Origin: Cellulomonas telluris
Lineage (GTDB): Bacteria > Actinomycetota > Actinomycetes > Actinomycetales > Cellulomonadaceae
Direction of reading: 5' to 3'
Assembly (NCBI RefSeq): GCF_004886325.1
Contig: NZ_QXFN01000005.1
Location: 1-64,000, forward strand
DNA length: 64,000 nucleotides
Shown here one piece after another: positions 51,074-59,549 of this stretch. Numbering within the stretch: the first letter of the stretch is position 1; each line of letters opens with the position of its first letter. The notes under the pieces are model-generated. The model was not told the origin of the DNA, did no database searches, and saw only the letters and a list, made by a program, of their open reading frames with translations. Both the position numbers and the translations under genes were made by a program.

Positions 51074-51080
51074 CCGCAGG

Positions 51081-51086
51081 AGTCTA
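51081..51086 (-). promoter_or_regulatory. -10 element of lspA
   Basis: TAGACT ends 7 nt before the lspA GTG, in the 21-nt gap after the DksA/TraR gene. Confidence 0.5.
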
Positions 51087-51094
51087 CGGGCGGC

Positions 51095-51553
51095 TCAGCG
51101 GCGCTCCTCGCGCTGCTTGCACTCCACGCACAGCCGCGCACGCGGGAAGGCCTGCAGGCGCGCCTTGCCGATCGCGCGGCCGCAGGACTCGCACACGCCG
51201 TACGTGCCGGCCTCGAGGCGCTCCAGCGCGTGCGTCGTCTGCTCCAGCAGGTCGCGCGTGTTGTTCACGAGCGTCAGCTCGTGCTCGCGCTCCAGCGCGG
51301 ACGACCCGGAGTCCGCCTGGTCGTCCCCGGCGCCGTCGCCGGAGTTGCGCAGCAGCTCGGACAGCTCGGCGCCGGCCTCGAGCAGCTCGCCGGCGAGCCG
51401 TTCGCGGTCGGCGGTCAGCTCGTCCGCCACCTCCTGGACCTCCGCCTGCGTCCACGGCTCCTCGCCGTCGCGGACCGGCAGTGCACGGGTGACGGTGCGC
51501 GGCCCGGTGTCGGTGCCGACCGTCAGGGTGCTCGGTGCGTCGTTCATGGTCAC
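51095..51553 (-). CDS. TraR/DksA C4 zinc-finger protein
   Basis: A 152-residue protein with a coiled-coil middle (LTADRERLAGELLEAGAELSELL, LEREHELTLVNNTRDLLEQTTHALERLEAGTYG) and a C4 zinc finger Cys121/Cys124/Cys142/Cys145. The family binds RNA polymerase's secondary channel; whether this actinobacterial type does so is not known from sequence. The GTG at 51553 is preferred over the ATG two codons on because GGGGGGA is six nt ahead of it. Lies between divIVA and lspA. Confidence 0.88.
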   Translation of the reverse strand: MTMNDAPSTLTVGTDTGPRTVTRALPVRDGEEPWTQAEVQEVADELTADRERLAGELLEAGAELSELLRNSGDGAGDDQADSGSSALEREHELTLVNNTRDLLEQTTHALERLEAGTYGVCESCGRAIGKARLQAFPRARLCVECKQREERR

Positions 51554-51709
51554 GGACGTTCCCCCCGTCTCGAGTGCCGCGACTGTATGCGCGTCGGCGT
51601 GGCGGCACAACAGGACGCGCAGCCGCGTGCCGCGGCCCCCGGACGCGGGCACGCCGACGCCGCCGGACCGCGCTCGGTGGTGAGCGGCGACCGGCGGCGG
51701 CGTGAGGGG

Positions 51710-52384
51710 TCAGATGCTCTGCTTCTCCGGGACGGCCTGCCCCTGGCCCGAACGCGGCGGCAGCGCGTTCCCACGGTTCTCCAGGTCGCCGAGCAGGTTC
51801 TCGAGGTAGCTCTTCAGGCGCGTGCGGTAGTCGCGCTCGAACACCCGCAGCTCGTCGATCTTCCGCTCGAGGAGCGACCGCTCCTGCTCGAGCTGACCCA
51901 GCGTCCGCTGCGACGTCTCCTCGGCCTCGCGGACGATGCGGTTGGCGCGGGACTTCGCCTCGTTGATGAGGCGGTCGGACTCCTCCTGGCCGCTGCGGAC
52001 GTAGTCGTCGTGCAGCTTCTGCGCCAGGGCGAGCATGCCCGTGGCCGACTCGGGCTCGTTCGCGCGGGCGGGCGCGGGCGCCTGCACCACGGGCGGCTGC
52101 GGCGCGACCGCCGGCACGGGCGCGGGCTGCGGCTCGGGCACGGGGGCCGGCTCGGGCTTCGGGGCGGGGGCGGCCTGCTGGGCACCGGCACGGCTGAGCT
52201 CGGCGATCCGGCGCTCGGCGGCCGCGAGCTTCGTCTTGAGGTCCTCGTTCTCGCCCTGCAGGTCCCGCAGGGTGTTGACGACCTCGTCCAGGAAGTCGTC
52301 GACCTCGTCCTGGTCGTATCCCTCGCGGAACTTGGTCGCCTGGAACTTCTTGTTCAGGACGTCGTCTGCGGTCAGCAGTGCCAT
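51710..52384 (-). CDS. divIVA: DivIVA family polar growth protein (Wag31-like)
   Basis: Membrane-curvature-sensing scaffold that directs wall growth at poles and septum. The 224-residue protein has the N-terminal lipid-binding domain LTADDVLNKKFQATKFREGYDQDEVDDFLDEV, a first coiled coil, a Pro/Ala/Glu linker (~75-110), and a long second coiled coil (~118-205). AGAGGTGACGACG precedes the ATG. A -10-like TACCGT (52457-52452) about 68 nt upstream may give it its own promoter. Confidence 0.95.
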   Translation of the reverse strand: MALLTADDVLNKKFQATKFREGYDQDEVDDFLDEVVNTLRDLQGENEDLKTKLAAAERRIAELSRAGAQQAAPAPKPEPAPVPEPQPAPVPAVAPQPPVVQAPAPARANEPESATGMLALAQKLHDDYVRSGQEESDRLINEAKSRANRIVREAEETSQRTLGQLEQERSLLERKIDELRVFERDYRTRLKSYLENLLGDLENRGNALPPRSGQGQAVPEKQSI

Positions 52385-52532
52385 CGTCGTCACCTCTGTC
52401 GGTCGTGCTGGCTCTGGCCGGCGGCAGTCAGTCCACCGACCGCCTCGGGCCACGGTATCGGAGAATGCGAACGGAGCACGTCCCCGAAGCCCACCCCGGC
52501 GGGGGTGCGGGACGGCACCGCGGGAGGCCTCG

Positions 52533-52817
52533 TCAGACCCTGCCCAGCACCGAGAGCAGCAGCGAGCAGCCCAGGGCGAGGACGAGGAACGCGAGGTCGA
52601 ACCGGACCTGCCCGATGCCCACCGGGGGCAGCACGCGGCGCAGCGCGCGCAGCGGCGGGTCGGTCACGGAGTACGTCACCTCGGCGACGACGAGCGCGAC
52701 GCCCGTCGGCCGCCACTCGCGCGCGAAGAACTGGACCCAGTCCAGCACCAGCCGCACGAGCAGCAGGAGGAAGAAGACGAGGACGACGAGATAGAGCAGG
52801 TTGGCCAGGAGACGCAC
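52533..52817 (-). CDS. YggT family membrane protein
   Basis: A 94-residue membrane protein with two hydrophobic segments (~4-25 and ~74-92) flanking the YSVTDPPLRALRRVLPPVGIGQVRFDLAFLVLAL block typical of YggT. Function is poorly known; it is constantly linked to sepF and division genes. GTG start three bases after the sepF stop. Confidence 0.92.
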   Translation of the reverse strand: MRLLANLLYLVVLVFFLLLLVRLVLDWVQFFAREWRPTGVALVVAEVTYSVTDPPLRALRRVLPPVGIGQVRFDLAFLVLALGCSLLLSVLGRV

Positions 52818-52820
52818 GCG

Positions 52821-53300
52821 TCAACTCTGGTTGTAGAAGCCGGAGCGTGTCGAGGCGTCCGTCGCGGACGCGTCGCCCGCGAGCTCGACGTGCGCCGGCG
52901 ACAGCAGGAAGACCTTGCTCGTCACGCGCTCGATCGCGCCGTGCAGCCCGAAGATCAGGCCGGCGGAGAAATCGACGAGACGCTTGGCGTCCGCGTCGTC
53001 CATGTCCGACAGGTTCATGATCACGGGCGTGCCGTCGCGGAACGCCTCGCCGATCTTGCGCGCGTCGTTGTACGAGCGCGGGTGGATCGTGGTGATGCGG
53101 CGCAGGTCCGCCTGCTCGCGCGGGGCGGGTGCGGGCTGCACGCGCGGGGTGCGGTGCAGCGGCGTCACCTGCGCCTCGTAGGGCTCCTCGGGCACGTCGA
53201 CGACCTCCGGCTCCTCGTACTCGTCGAGGTACTCCTCGTGCTCGGTCCGGTCGTCGGCCAGGCCGAGGTACAGCATCGTCTTGCGCAGCGCTCCGGCCAT
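52821..53300 (-). CDS. sepF: Cell division protein SepF
   Basis: Membrane anchor of FtsZ, essential where FtsA is absent, as in actinobacteria. 159 residues: an N-terminal amphipathic membrane helix ([14 protein letters not shown]), an acidic disordered spacer, and the SepF core ([46 protein letters not shown]). ATG at 53300 follows GGGAGA by 7 nt; upstream in-frame ATGs lack this. Separated from pgeF by a 169-bp gap with its own promoter candidate. Confidence 0.95.
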   Translation of the reverse strand: MAGALRKTMLYLGLADDRTEHEEYLDEYEEPEVVDVPEEPYEAQVTPLHRTPRVQPAPAPREQADLRRITTIHPRSYNDARKIGEAFRDGTPVIMNLSDMDDADAKRLVDFSAGLIFGLHGAIERVTSKVFLLSPAHVELAGDASATDASTRSGFYNQS

Positions 53301-53393
53301 CGCGTCGTCTCCCATCCGCCGGACCACCCGGCTGCCTCGAGCCGCACGTCGGTCCGCCGGCCCGTGGGTCCGTCGGACGTCCCTGCGCTGGTG

Positions 53394-53444
53394 ACGCTAG
53401 CAACGGCGCCCCCTCCGCGCCGTGCGACACGCGGGCGTGTCGCA
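53394..53444 (-). promoter_or_regulatory. Candidate sepF promoter with upstream inverted repeat
   Basis: A -10-like TAGCGT (53399-53394) lies in CTAGCGTCAC, a 10-mer also present at the first ftsZ promoter. Upstream, TGCGACACGC-GG-GCGTGTCGCA (53423-53444) is a perfect 10-bp inverted repeat, either an operator or the terminator of the ftsZ-pgeF transcript. Confidence 0.5.
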
Positions 53445-53469
53445 ACTCGTCCGTGCGCGTCGGGGCTGG

Positions 53470-54243
53470 TCAGCGCGCGGGGAGCAGACGGACGACTCCG
53501 GCGAGGCGCCCGGTGCGGGGCGACGACGGGTCGGCGTGCACCGCGCGGCGGTGCGAGTACAGGTCCTCGTCGGCGTAGGTGTCCCGCCCGTCCACGAGGA
53601 CGCGCCCGACGCCGCACCGCGCGAGGACGGCCCGCGCCCCCGCGAGGAGGTCGACCGCGGGGGTGCCGGCCCGGGTCGTCGCCACCGCCTCGGGCAGGAC
53701 CGCACCGACGTCGTCCTGCAGCGACGCCGGGACCTCGTAGGACGCGGCCGCGATGCAGGGGCCCAGGGCGGCGACCAGCCGCTCCGGACGGGCCCCCCGC
53801 CGCACCAGCGCCTCCACGGTGGCCTCCACCACGCCGGCGACGAGTCCCGGCCGCCCGGCGTGCGCGGCACCCACGACGCGCGCCACCGGGTCGGCGAGCA
53901 GGACCGGCACGCAGTCGGCGACGTAGACGGCCACGGCGAGGTCGGTCCGCGCCGTGACCAGGGCGTCGGCCTCCGCGACGCCGGACGTCGCGGGGTCCAC
54001 CTCCGGCAGCGCGTCGACCTCGACGACCCGCCGGCCGTGGACCTGCGTGGCGAACACGACGGGCACCCCCACCGCCTCGGCCAGCAGCCGCCGGTTGCGC
54101 ACGACCGCCGCCGGGTCGTCGCCGACGGCGAGGCCGAGGTTCAACCCGTCCCACGGCGGCGCGCTCACGCCGCCCGGCCGACGCGTGAAGCCGGCCCGGA
54201 CCCCCGGGCCGAGCTCCACCGCGTCGAGGACCGGCGCCGCCAC
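53470..54243 (-). CDS. pgeF: Peptidoglycan editing factor PgeF / polyphenol oxidase family
   Basis: A 257-residue member of the YlmD/YfiH/laccase-domain family, shown in E. coli to prevent misincorporation of other amino acids in peptidoglycan and in other work to have copper/zinc-dependent purine-nucleoside activity. ATQVHG and YVADCVPVLLAD give metal ligands; the usual HAGWRG reads HAGRPG here, keeping the metal His. GTG start, 9 nt after the ftsZ stop, so co-transcribed with ftsZ. Confidence 0.9.
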   Translation of the reverse strand: MAAPVLDAVELGPGVRAGFTRRPGGVSAPPWDGLNLGLAVGDDPAAVVRNRRLLAEAVGVPVVFATQVHGRRVVEVDALPEVDPATSGVAEADALVTARTDLAVAVYVADCVPVLLADPVARVVGAAHAGRPGLVAGVVEATVEALVRRGARPERLVAALGPCIAAASYEVPASLQDDVGAVLPEAVATTRAGTPAVDLLAGARAVLARCGVGRVLVDGRDTYADEDLYSHRRAVHADPSSPRTGRLAGVVRLLPAR

Positions 54244-54252
54244 GGCGACGCG

Positions 54253-55521
54253 CTACTTGAGGAAGTCGGGGACGTCGAGCTCGTCGCGGTCGCGCCGCGC
54301 CGGCTCCTGCGTGAACACGCGGGGCACCTCGAGCGGGCCCGTGTGGGCGGGCGGCTCGGGCTGCGTCGACAGGAACGCGGGCACCTCGCGCTGCTCGGGT
54401 GCGGGCGCGGGTGCGGGCGCGGCGCGGAGCGTGCCGAGCGGCACGAGGTCCTCGTCCTGCACCTGCACCGGACGCGGCGTGGCAGCGGGCGCCGGCACCG
54501 GGGCGACCGCCGGGACCTGCCGTGCCGGCGCGCCGCCCGCCTGGCCGAGCGCACGTGCGTCGCGGCGGGACGGGCCACCGCCGTCGAAGCCCGCCGCGAT
54601 GACCGTGACGCGCACCTCGTCCCCGAGGGCGTCGTCGATGACGGCGCCGAAGATGATGTTCGCCTCGGCGTGGGCGGCCTCCTGGACCAGGCGCGCCGCC
54701 TCGTTGATCTCGAACAGGCCGAGGTCGGAGCCGCCCTGGATGGACAGCAGCACGCCGTGGGCGCCGTCGATGCTCGCCTCGAGCAGCGGCGAGGAGATCG
54801 CCATCTCGGCCGCCTGGACGGCGCGGTCCTCCCCACGGGCGTACCCGATGCCCATGAGCGCGGAGCCGGCGCCCTGCATGACGGACTTCACGTCGGCGAA
54901 GTCGAGGTTGATCAGGCCCGGCGTCGTGATGAGGTCCGTGATGCCCTGGACACCGGACAGCAGCACCTGGTCGGCGGAGTGGAAGGCGTCGAGCACCGAG
55001 ACCGAGCGGTCGGAGATCGACAGCAGCCGGTCGTTCGGGATGACGATGAGCGTGTCGACCTCGGCCCGCAGCGCGTCGATGCCCGCGTCCGCCTGGACGG
55101 AGCGACGGCGGCCCTCGAACGTGAACGGACGGGTCACCACACCGATCGTCAGTGCGCCGAGCGAGCGCGCGATGCGCGCCACGACCGGGGCGCCGCCGGT
55201 GCCGGTGCCGCCCCCCTCGCCCGCCGTGACGAAGACCATGTCGGCGCCGCGCAGGACGTCCTCGATCTCCTCGGCGTGGTCCTCGGCGGCCTTCTTGCCG
55301 ACCTCGGGGTCGGCGCCGGCGCCGAGACCGCGCGTGAGCTCGCGGCCGACGTCGAGCTTGACGTCGGCGTCGGACATGAGCAGGGCCTGGGCGTCGGTGT
55401 TGACCGCGATGAACTCGACACCCTTGAGACCGACCTCGATCATGCGGTTCACGGCGTTGACGCCGCCCCCGCCGATGCCGACGACCTTGATGACCGCCAG
55501 GTAGTTCTGCGGAGCTGCCAC
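54253..55521 (-). CDS. ftsZ: Cell division GTPase FtsZ
   Basis: Tubulin homologue forming the Z-ring. 422 residues: [19 protein letters not shown] at the start, tubulin signature [10 protein letters not shown], the T7 synergy loop [11 protein letters not shown], a Pro/Ala-rich linker (~320-410), and the conserved C-terminal peptide [10 protein letters not shown] that binds SepF and FtsW. The GTG at 55521 follows GAGAGG. The 231-bp gap to ftsQ carries two promoter candidates and a palindrome. Confidence 0.98.
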   Translation of the reverse strand: MAAPQNYLAVIKVVGIGGGGVNAVNRMIEVGLKGVEFIAVNTDAQALLMSDADVKLDVGRELTRGLGAGADPEVGKKAAEDHAEEIEDVLRGADMVFVTAGEGGGTGTGGAPVVARIARSLGALTIGVVTRPFTFEGRRRSVQADAGIDALRAEVDTLIVIPNDRLLSISDRSVSVLDAFHSADQVLLSGVQGITDLITTPGLINLDFADVKSVMQGAGSALMGIGYARGEDRAVQAAEMAISSPLLEASIDGAHGVLLSIQGGSDLGLFEINEAARLVQEAAHAEANIIFGAVIDDALGDEVRVTVIAAGFDGGGPSRRDARALGQAGGAPARQVPAVAPVPAPAATPRPVQVQDEDLVPLGTLRAAPAPAPAPEQREVPAFLSTQPEPPAHTGPLEVPRVFTQEPARRDRDELDVPDFLK

Positions 55522-55609
55522 GGTGGGTGCCTCTCGTTCGCGGGTCGCGGCGCCCGGGGTGCCGCTGCTCGGTGCTCGTGCGCGACGCGCAGGGCGTCGT
55601 GCGGGTCCA

Positions 55610-55693
55610 ACCTTCACCCTCTACTTGAAGGTGAGAGTTATGTCAGGTGTGTTGTCGGGTCGTGACGCTAGGTGCGGTCCCGGCGCGGATCAA
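55610..55693 (-). promoter_or_regulatory. Tandem ftsZ promoters with a palindrome at the second
   Basis: P1: -35 TTGATC (55693-55688), 17 nt, -10 TAGCGT (55670-55665). P2: -35 CTGACA (55646-55641), 17 nt, -10 TAGAGG (55623-55618). ACCTTCA-N9-TGAAGGT (55610-55632) is a perfect 7-bp inverted repeat centred on the P2 -10 region and lies in the most AT-rich stretch of the division cluster, so it is a good operator candidate. Confidence 0.6.
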
Positions 55694-55752
55694 CGACCGC
55701 CGCGCGCGTGTCGCGCCGCGTCCTGCCCGGCGGCACCCGTCCTGCGTGCGCG

Positions 55753-56856
55753 TCACCGGGTGATCGGCATCCGCGGGGCCGAGACGTCGTAGACGCTCGC
55801 GCCCGCGGCCGTCGGCGCCGCCCGCAGCGCGGCGAGCACCGCGGCCTTGAGCGGCGTCTCGTCGGCGCTCCCCCAGTCGACCCGCGGACCGTCGCGCAGC
55901 TGCATCGTCACGGTGTCCTGCGTCTGCGCCGACACGCCCGCGACCTGCGCGAGCAGGTCCGGCGGCAGCTCCTCCAGCACGTGCAGCACCGCCGTCAGCG
56001 TGCGCTCGTCGCCCACGGGCACGTCCACGACCGGCATCCCCTCGGGCGCCGCGTCGGCCCGACCGACCTGCACACCCTCCTGGTCCAGCAGGACGAACCC
56101 GGGCGCGCCGCCCCCGGGTCCAGCCGCCTCGGGCACGGCGGCCACCGGCTCGCGCGAGACGAGCTGCACGGCCAGCCCGCGCGGCCACTCGCGCACGACG
56201 CGCGCCTCCCGCACACCGGGCACCTCCAGCACGTCGTCGCGCAGGCGGACCGTGTCCAGGCGCGGCAGGGGGGTTCCGTCGTGCTCGGTGACGACCGCGA
56301 GCACCTGGTCGACCGCCACGACGGTCCCGGCACCGGTCACCTCGACCTGCTCCGGGTCCAGGGCAAGCACCGGAGACAGCAGCAGCAGCCAGCCCAGCGC
56401 GCCGGCCGCCGCCACGCCGCCGCCCGTCAGCAGGACCTGCCGGCGGGCCAGCGCGCGGCGGGCCCGGGCGCGCTCCGCGAACCGCTCGCGCGAGGTGGTC
56501 GAGACGACCGCCGGGCGGACGGGACCCGAGAACCTGCCCACGGTGTAGGTGGTGACGGTGCGCGTCGGTCCGGTCGCGGTGGTCTGGCCCGGCACCACGC
56601 GTGAGGTGCCGCCCGTCGTCACCGGCACGGGACCGGTCGTGGCACGGCGGGACTGCGCAGGCGTCCGTGGCGGCGTCGCCTCGGGCACCGCCGGGGTGGC
56701 ACCCGTGCTCGTACCCGCCTCGGCGCTCTCGGCACGGGAGGCACCCGGCTCACGCCGCCCGCGGCCGCCCGTGCGTTCCCCCGGGGCAGGGCGTGCGGGC
56801 CGCACCGGGGCCCCCGGTCGGCGCGGACGCGGGGCGGGCGGCCGGTCCGGGCTCAC
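55753..56856 (-). CDS. ftsQ: Cell division protein FtsQ
   Basis: Bitopic divisome protein, 367 residues. A long disordered Arg/Pro-rich cytoplasmic N-terminus (~1-135), one membrane helix (~138-163), then a POTRA domain (VEVTGAGTVVAVDQVLAVV...) and the FtsQ beta domain (VREWPRGLAVQLVSREPVA, VLLDQEGVQVG). The GTG start overlaps the stop of murG/murC. The N-terminal region is longer than in most FtsQ proteins. Confidence 0.93.
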   Translation of the reverse strand: MSPDRPPAPRPRRPGAPVRPARPAPGERTGGRGRREPGASRAESAEAGTSTGATPAVPEATPPRTPAQSRRATTGPVPVTTGGTSRVVPGQTTATGPTRTVTTYTVGRFSGPVRPAVVSTTSRERFAERARARRALARRQVLLTGGGVAAAGALGWLLLLSPVLALDPEQVEVTGAGTVVAVDQVLAVVTEHDGTPLPRLDTVRLRDDVLEVPGVREARVVREWPRGLAVQLVSREPVAAVPEAAGPGGGAPGFVLLDQEGVQVGRADAAPEGMPVVDVPVGDERTLTAVLHVLEELPPDLLAQVAGVSAQTQDTVTMQLRDGPRVDWGSADETPLKAAVLAALRAAPTAAGASVYDVSAPRMPITR

Positions 56857-59549
56857 CGCACCGCACCGTCCGGGGTGGTCCCGTCGTGCGCGTCCTGCGC
56901 GCCGTCGTCCGTGCGCTCGGCGAGCGCTGCGAGGACGACGGGACCGAGCTCGGTCACGTCGCCGGCCCCGACGGTCAGGACCAGGTCCCCCGGTCGCGCG
57001 GCGGCCGCGATCGCGTGCGCGGCGGCGTGCCGGTCGGGCACGAACCGGGCCTTGCCGGCGGTCGGCACGGCGTCCGCGACGAGCGCGCCGGTCACCCCGG
57101 GGTCCGGGTCCTCGCGCGCCGCGTACACGTCGGTCACGACCACGACGTCCGCGAGGTCGAACGCGGCGCCGAACTGCGCCGCGAACGTGCGGGTGCGCGA
57201 GAACAGGTGGGGCTGGAACAGCGCGAGCACCCTGCCCTCCCCCGCCACCTGGCGCGCCGCGCCGAGCAGCGCCGCGACCTCCGTCGGGTGGTGCGCGTAG
57301 TCGTCCACCACGCGCACGCCCGCCGCCGTGCCGCGGTCCTCGAACCGCCGGCCCGTGCCGACGAAGTCGTCCAGCCCCGCCGCGGCCGCGTCCGGTGGGA
57401 CGCCCAGGCGGCGCAGGACGCACCACGCGGCCGCCGCGTCGAGGGCGTTGTGCGCGCCCGGCACCCGCAGCCGCAGGGTGGCGGGAGCGCCGTCGCGCGG
57501 GGTCAGCACGACCTCCCAGCGGCCGTCCGGGGTGGGACGGCTGCCGCCGACGTGCACGTCGGCGTCCTGCCCGACGCCGTAGGTGACGACGCCCGCGTCC
57601 CGTCGGCGCAGGTCCTCGCGCGATCGCGCGACCAGGCGCGCTGCGCCGGGGTCGTCGGCGCACGCGACGAGCAGACCGCCCGGTCGCACGCGCTCGACGA
57701 ACCGCACGAACGCGTCCTCGAACGCCTCGCGCGAGCCGTAGTGGTCGAGGTGGTCGGGCTCCACGTTCGTCACGACCGCGACCAGCGGCTCGTAGGCGAG
57801 GAAGGAGCCGTCGGACTCGTCGGCCTCCGCGACGAACGGGCCGTCGCCGTGGCGCGCACCGCCCAGGGTGCCCGCCGCGGACCGGACGACGCCGCCGATC
57901 GCGAAGGCCGGGTCGGCGCCGGCGTGCACGAGCGCGGTCGCGACCATCGCGGAGGTCGTCGTCTTGCCGTGCGCGCCCGCGACGGCGACCGCGTCGCGGC
58001 CGGCCATGAGCGACGCGAGGGCCTCGGAGCGGTGCAGGACGGGCAGGCCGCGCTCCCGCGCCCGCACGACCTCCGGGTTGGAGGCCCGCACGGCCGAGGA
58101 CACGACCAGCGTGTCGACGTCCTCGACGTGCACCGCGTCGTGCCCCACGTGCACCCGGACGCCGCCGGTGCGCAGACCCGCCAGCGCGGGGCCGTCGTGG
58201 GCGTCCGAGCCGCTGACCTCGAGCCCGCGCGCGGCGAGCAGCGGTGCGATCGCGGACATGCCGGCACCGCCGATGCCGACGAGGTGGACGCGGCCGAGGT
58301 CCCCGAGCGGGACCGCGCCGCGCGCGCCGGGGTGCGGCACCGCGGGCCCCGCGGCCTCGCCCGGCGACGCGGCGTCCTGCCGCGCGGCGCCACCGGCGAC
58401 GGCCGCGTCGCCGCGGACCGAGGCGGGCAGCAGACCCTCGACGAGGTCGGCCACTCGGGCCGCGCCGTCACGCACGCCGACACGTGCCGCGGCGGCGCCC
58501 ATGCGCAGGCGCGCCTCGGCGGCGTCCCCCGTGGCCAGCAGCACCGGGACGTGCGCGCGCACCCAGTCGGGCGTGAGGTCGGCGTCGTCGACGAGGACGC
58601 CGCCCCCGGCCGCGACGACCGGCGCGGCGTTGAGGCGCTGCTCGCCGTTGCCCACCGGCAGGGGGACGTACACGGCGGGGATGCCGAGCGCGGCGAGCTC
58701 GCACACGGTGCCCGCGCCGGCCCGGCCCACCACGACGTCCGCGACGGCGAGCGCGTGCTCCATCGCCGTCAGGTACTCCAGCACGTGGTACCGCTCGGCA
58801 CCGGGCACGTCGGCGACGGCGGCGCGCACGTCCGCGTCCTTGCCGCGGCCGGTCAGGTGCAGCACCTGCGCGCCCGTGGCGAGCAGGTCCGCGGCCGCGC
58901 CGGCGACCGCCCGGTTGACGCTCACCGCGCCGAGGGACCCACCCGTGACGAGCAGCGTCGGCGCGTCGGGGTCGAGACCGAGGACCTGCGCGGCGCGCCG
59001 ACGGGTGCCGTCGGGGTCCGCCGCGCGGGCCGCGACGAGGTCCTGGACGGCCCGTCGCAGGGGCAGCCCCGTCACCTGCGCCCCGGGCAGCGCGGTGCCC
59101 GGGAAGGTCACGCCGACCGCGGCGGCCCCTCGTGCACCGAGCCGGTTCGCGAGCCCGGGCCGGGCGTTCTGCTCGTGCACGACGACGGGCACGCCGCGCC
59201 GCCGGGCGGCGAGGTAGGCCGGCGTCGACACGTAGCCGCCGAACCCGACCACGACGTGCGCGCCGATCGCGTCGATCGCCTGCTCGGCGGCGGCGACCGC
59301 CGCGCGCAGCCGGGCGGGCAGGCGGAGCAGGTCCGCGCTCGGCCGGCGCGGCAGCGGCACGCGCGGCACCACGGCGAGCGGGTACCCGTGCTCCGGGACG
59401 AGCCGCGCCTCGAGGCCCTCGGCCGTGCCGAGCACCGTGATCGCGGCCTGCGGATGGCGCGCACGCAGCTCGTCGGCGACGGCGAGCAGGGGGTTGACGT
59501 GGCCGGCGGTGCCGCCGCCCGCCAACAGGACGGCCGGCGCGTCAGCCAC
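56853..59549 (-). CDS. murG: MurG-MurC in one reading frame
   Basis: An uninterrupted 898-residue frame. Residues 1-~375 are MurG, the lipid II GlcNAc transferase (LLAGGGTAGHVNPLLAVADEL, VVGFGGYVSTPAYLAA, VHEQNARPGLANR, TGGSLGA). A ~35-residue Ala/Gly/Pro linker (~376-410) leads into MurC, the UDP-MurNAc:L-alanine ligase (HLVGIGGAGMSAIA, GAHGKTTTSAM at ~530, YAHHPTEVAA). Either a true fusion or two proteins, the second begun at the in-frame GTG at 58340 (495 residues, normal MurC size, weak GGGG upstream). The murG start overlaps ftsW by 8 bases; the stop overlaps ftsQ. Confidence 0.9.
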   Translation of the reverse strand: MADAPAVLLAGGGTAGHVNPLLAVADELRARHPQAAITVLGTAEGLEARLVPEHGYPLAVVPRVPLPRRPSADLLRLPARLRAAVAAAEQAIDAIGAHVVVGFGGYVSTPAYLAARRRGVPVVVHEQNARPGLANRLGARGAAAVGVTFPGTALPGAQVTGLPLRRAVQDLVAARAADPDGTRRRAAQVLGLDPDAPTLLVTGGSLGAVSVNRAVAGAAADLLATGAQVLHLTGRGKDADVRAAVADVPGAERYHVLEYLTAMEHALAVADVVVGRAGAGTVCELAALGIPAVYVPLPVGNGEQRLNAAPVVAAGGGVLVDDADLTPDWVRAHVPVLLATGDAAEARLRMGAAAARVGVRDGAARVADLVEGLLPASVRGDAAVAGGAARQDAASPGEAAGPAVPHPGARGAVPLGDLGRVHLVGIGGAGMSAIAPLLAARGLEVSGSDAHDGPALAGLRTGGVRVHVGHDAVHVEDVDTLVVSSAVRASNPEVVRARERGLPVLHRSEALASLMAGRDAVAVAGAHGKTTTSAMVATALVHAGADPAFAIGGVVRSAAGTLGGARHGDGPFVAEADESDGSFLAYEPLVAVVTNVEPDHLDHYGSREAFEDAFVRFVERVRPGGLLVACADDPGAARLVARSREDLRRRDAGVVTYGVGQDADVHVGGSRPTPDGRWEVVLTPRDGAPATLRLRVPGAHNALDAAAAWCVLRRLGVPPDAAAAGLDDFVGTGRRFEDRGTAAGVRVVDDYAHHPTEVAALLGAARQVAGEGRVLALFQPHLFSRTRTFAAQFGAAFDLADVVVVTDVYAAREDPDPGVTGALVADAVPTAGKARFVPDRHAAAHAIAAAARPGDLVLTVGAGDVTELGPVVLAALAERTDDGAQDAHDGTTPDGAVR

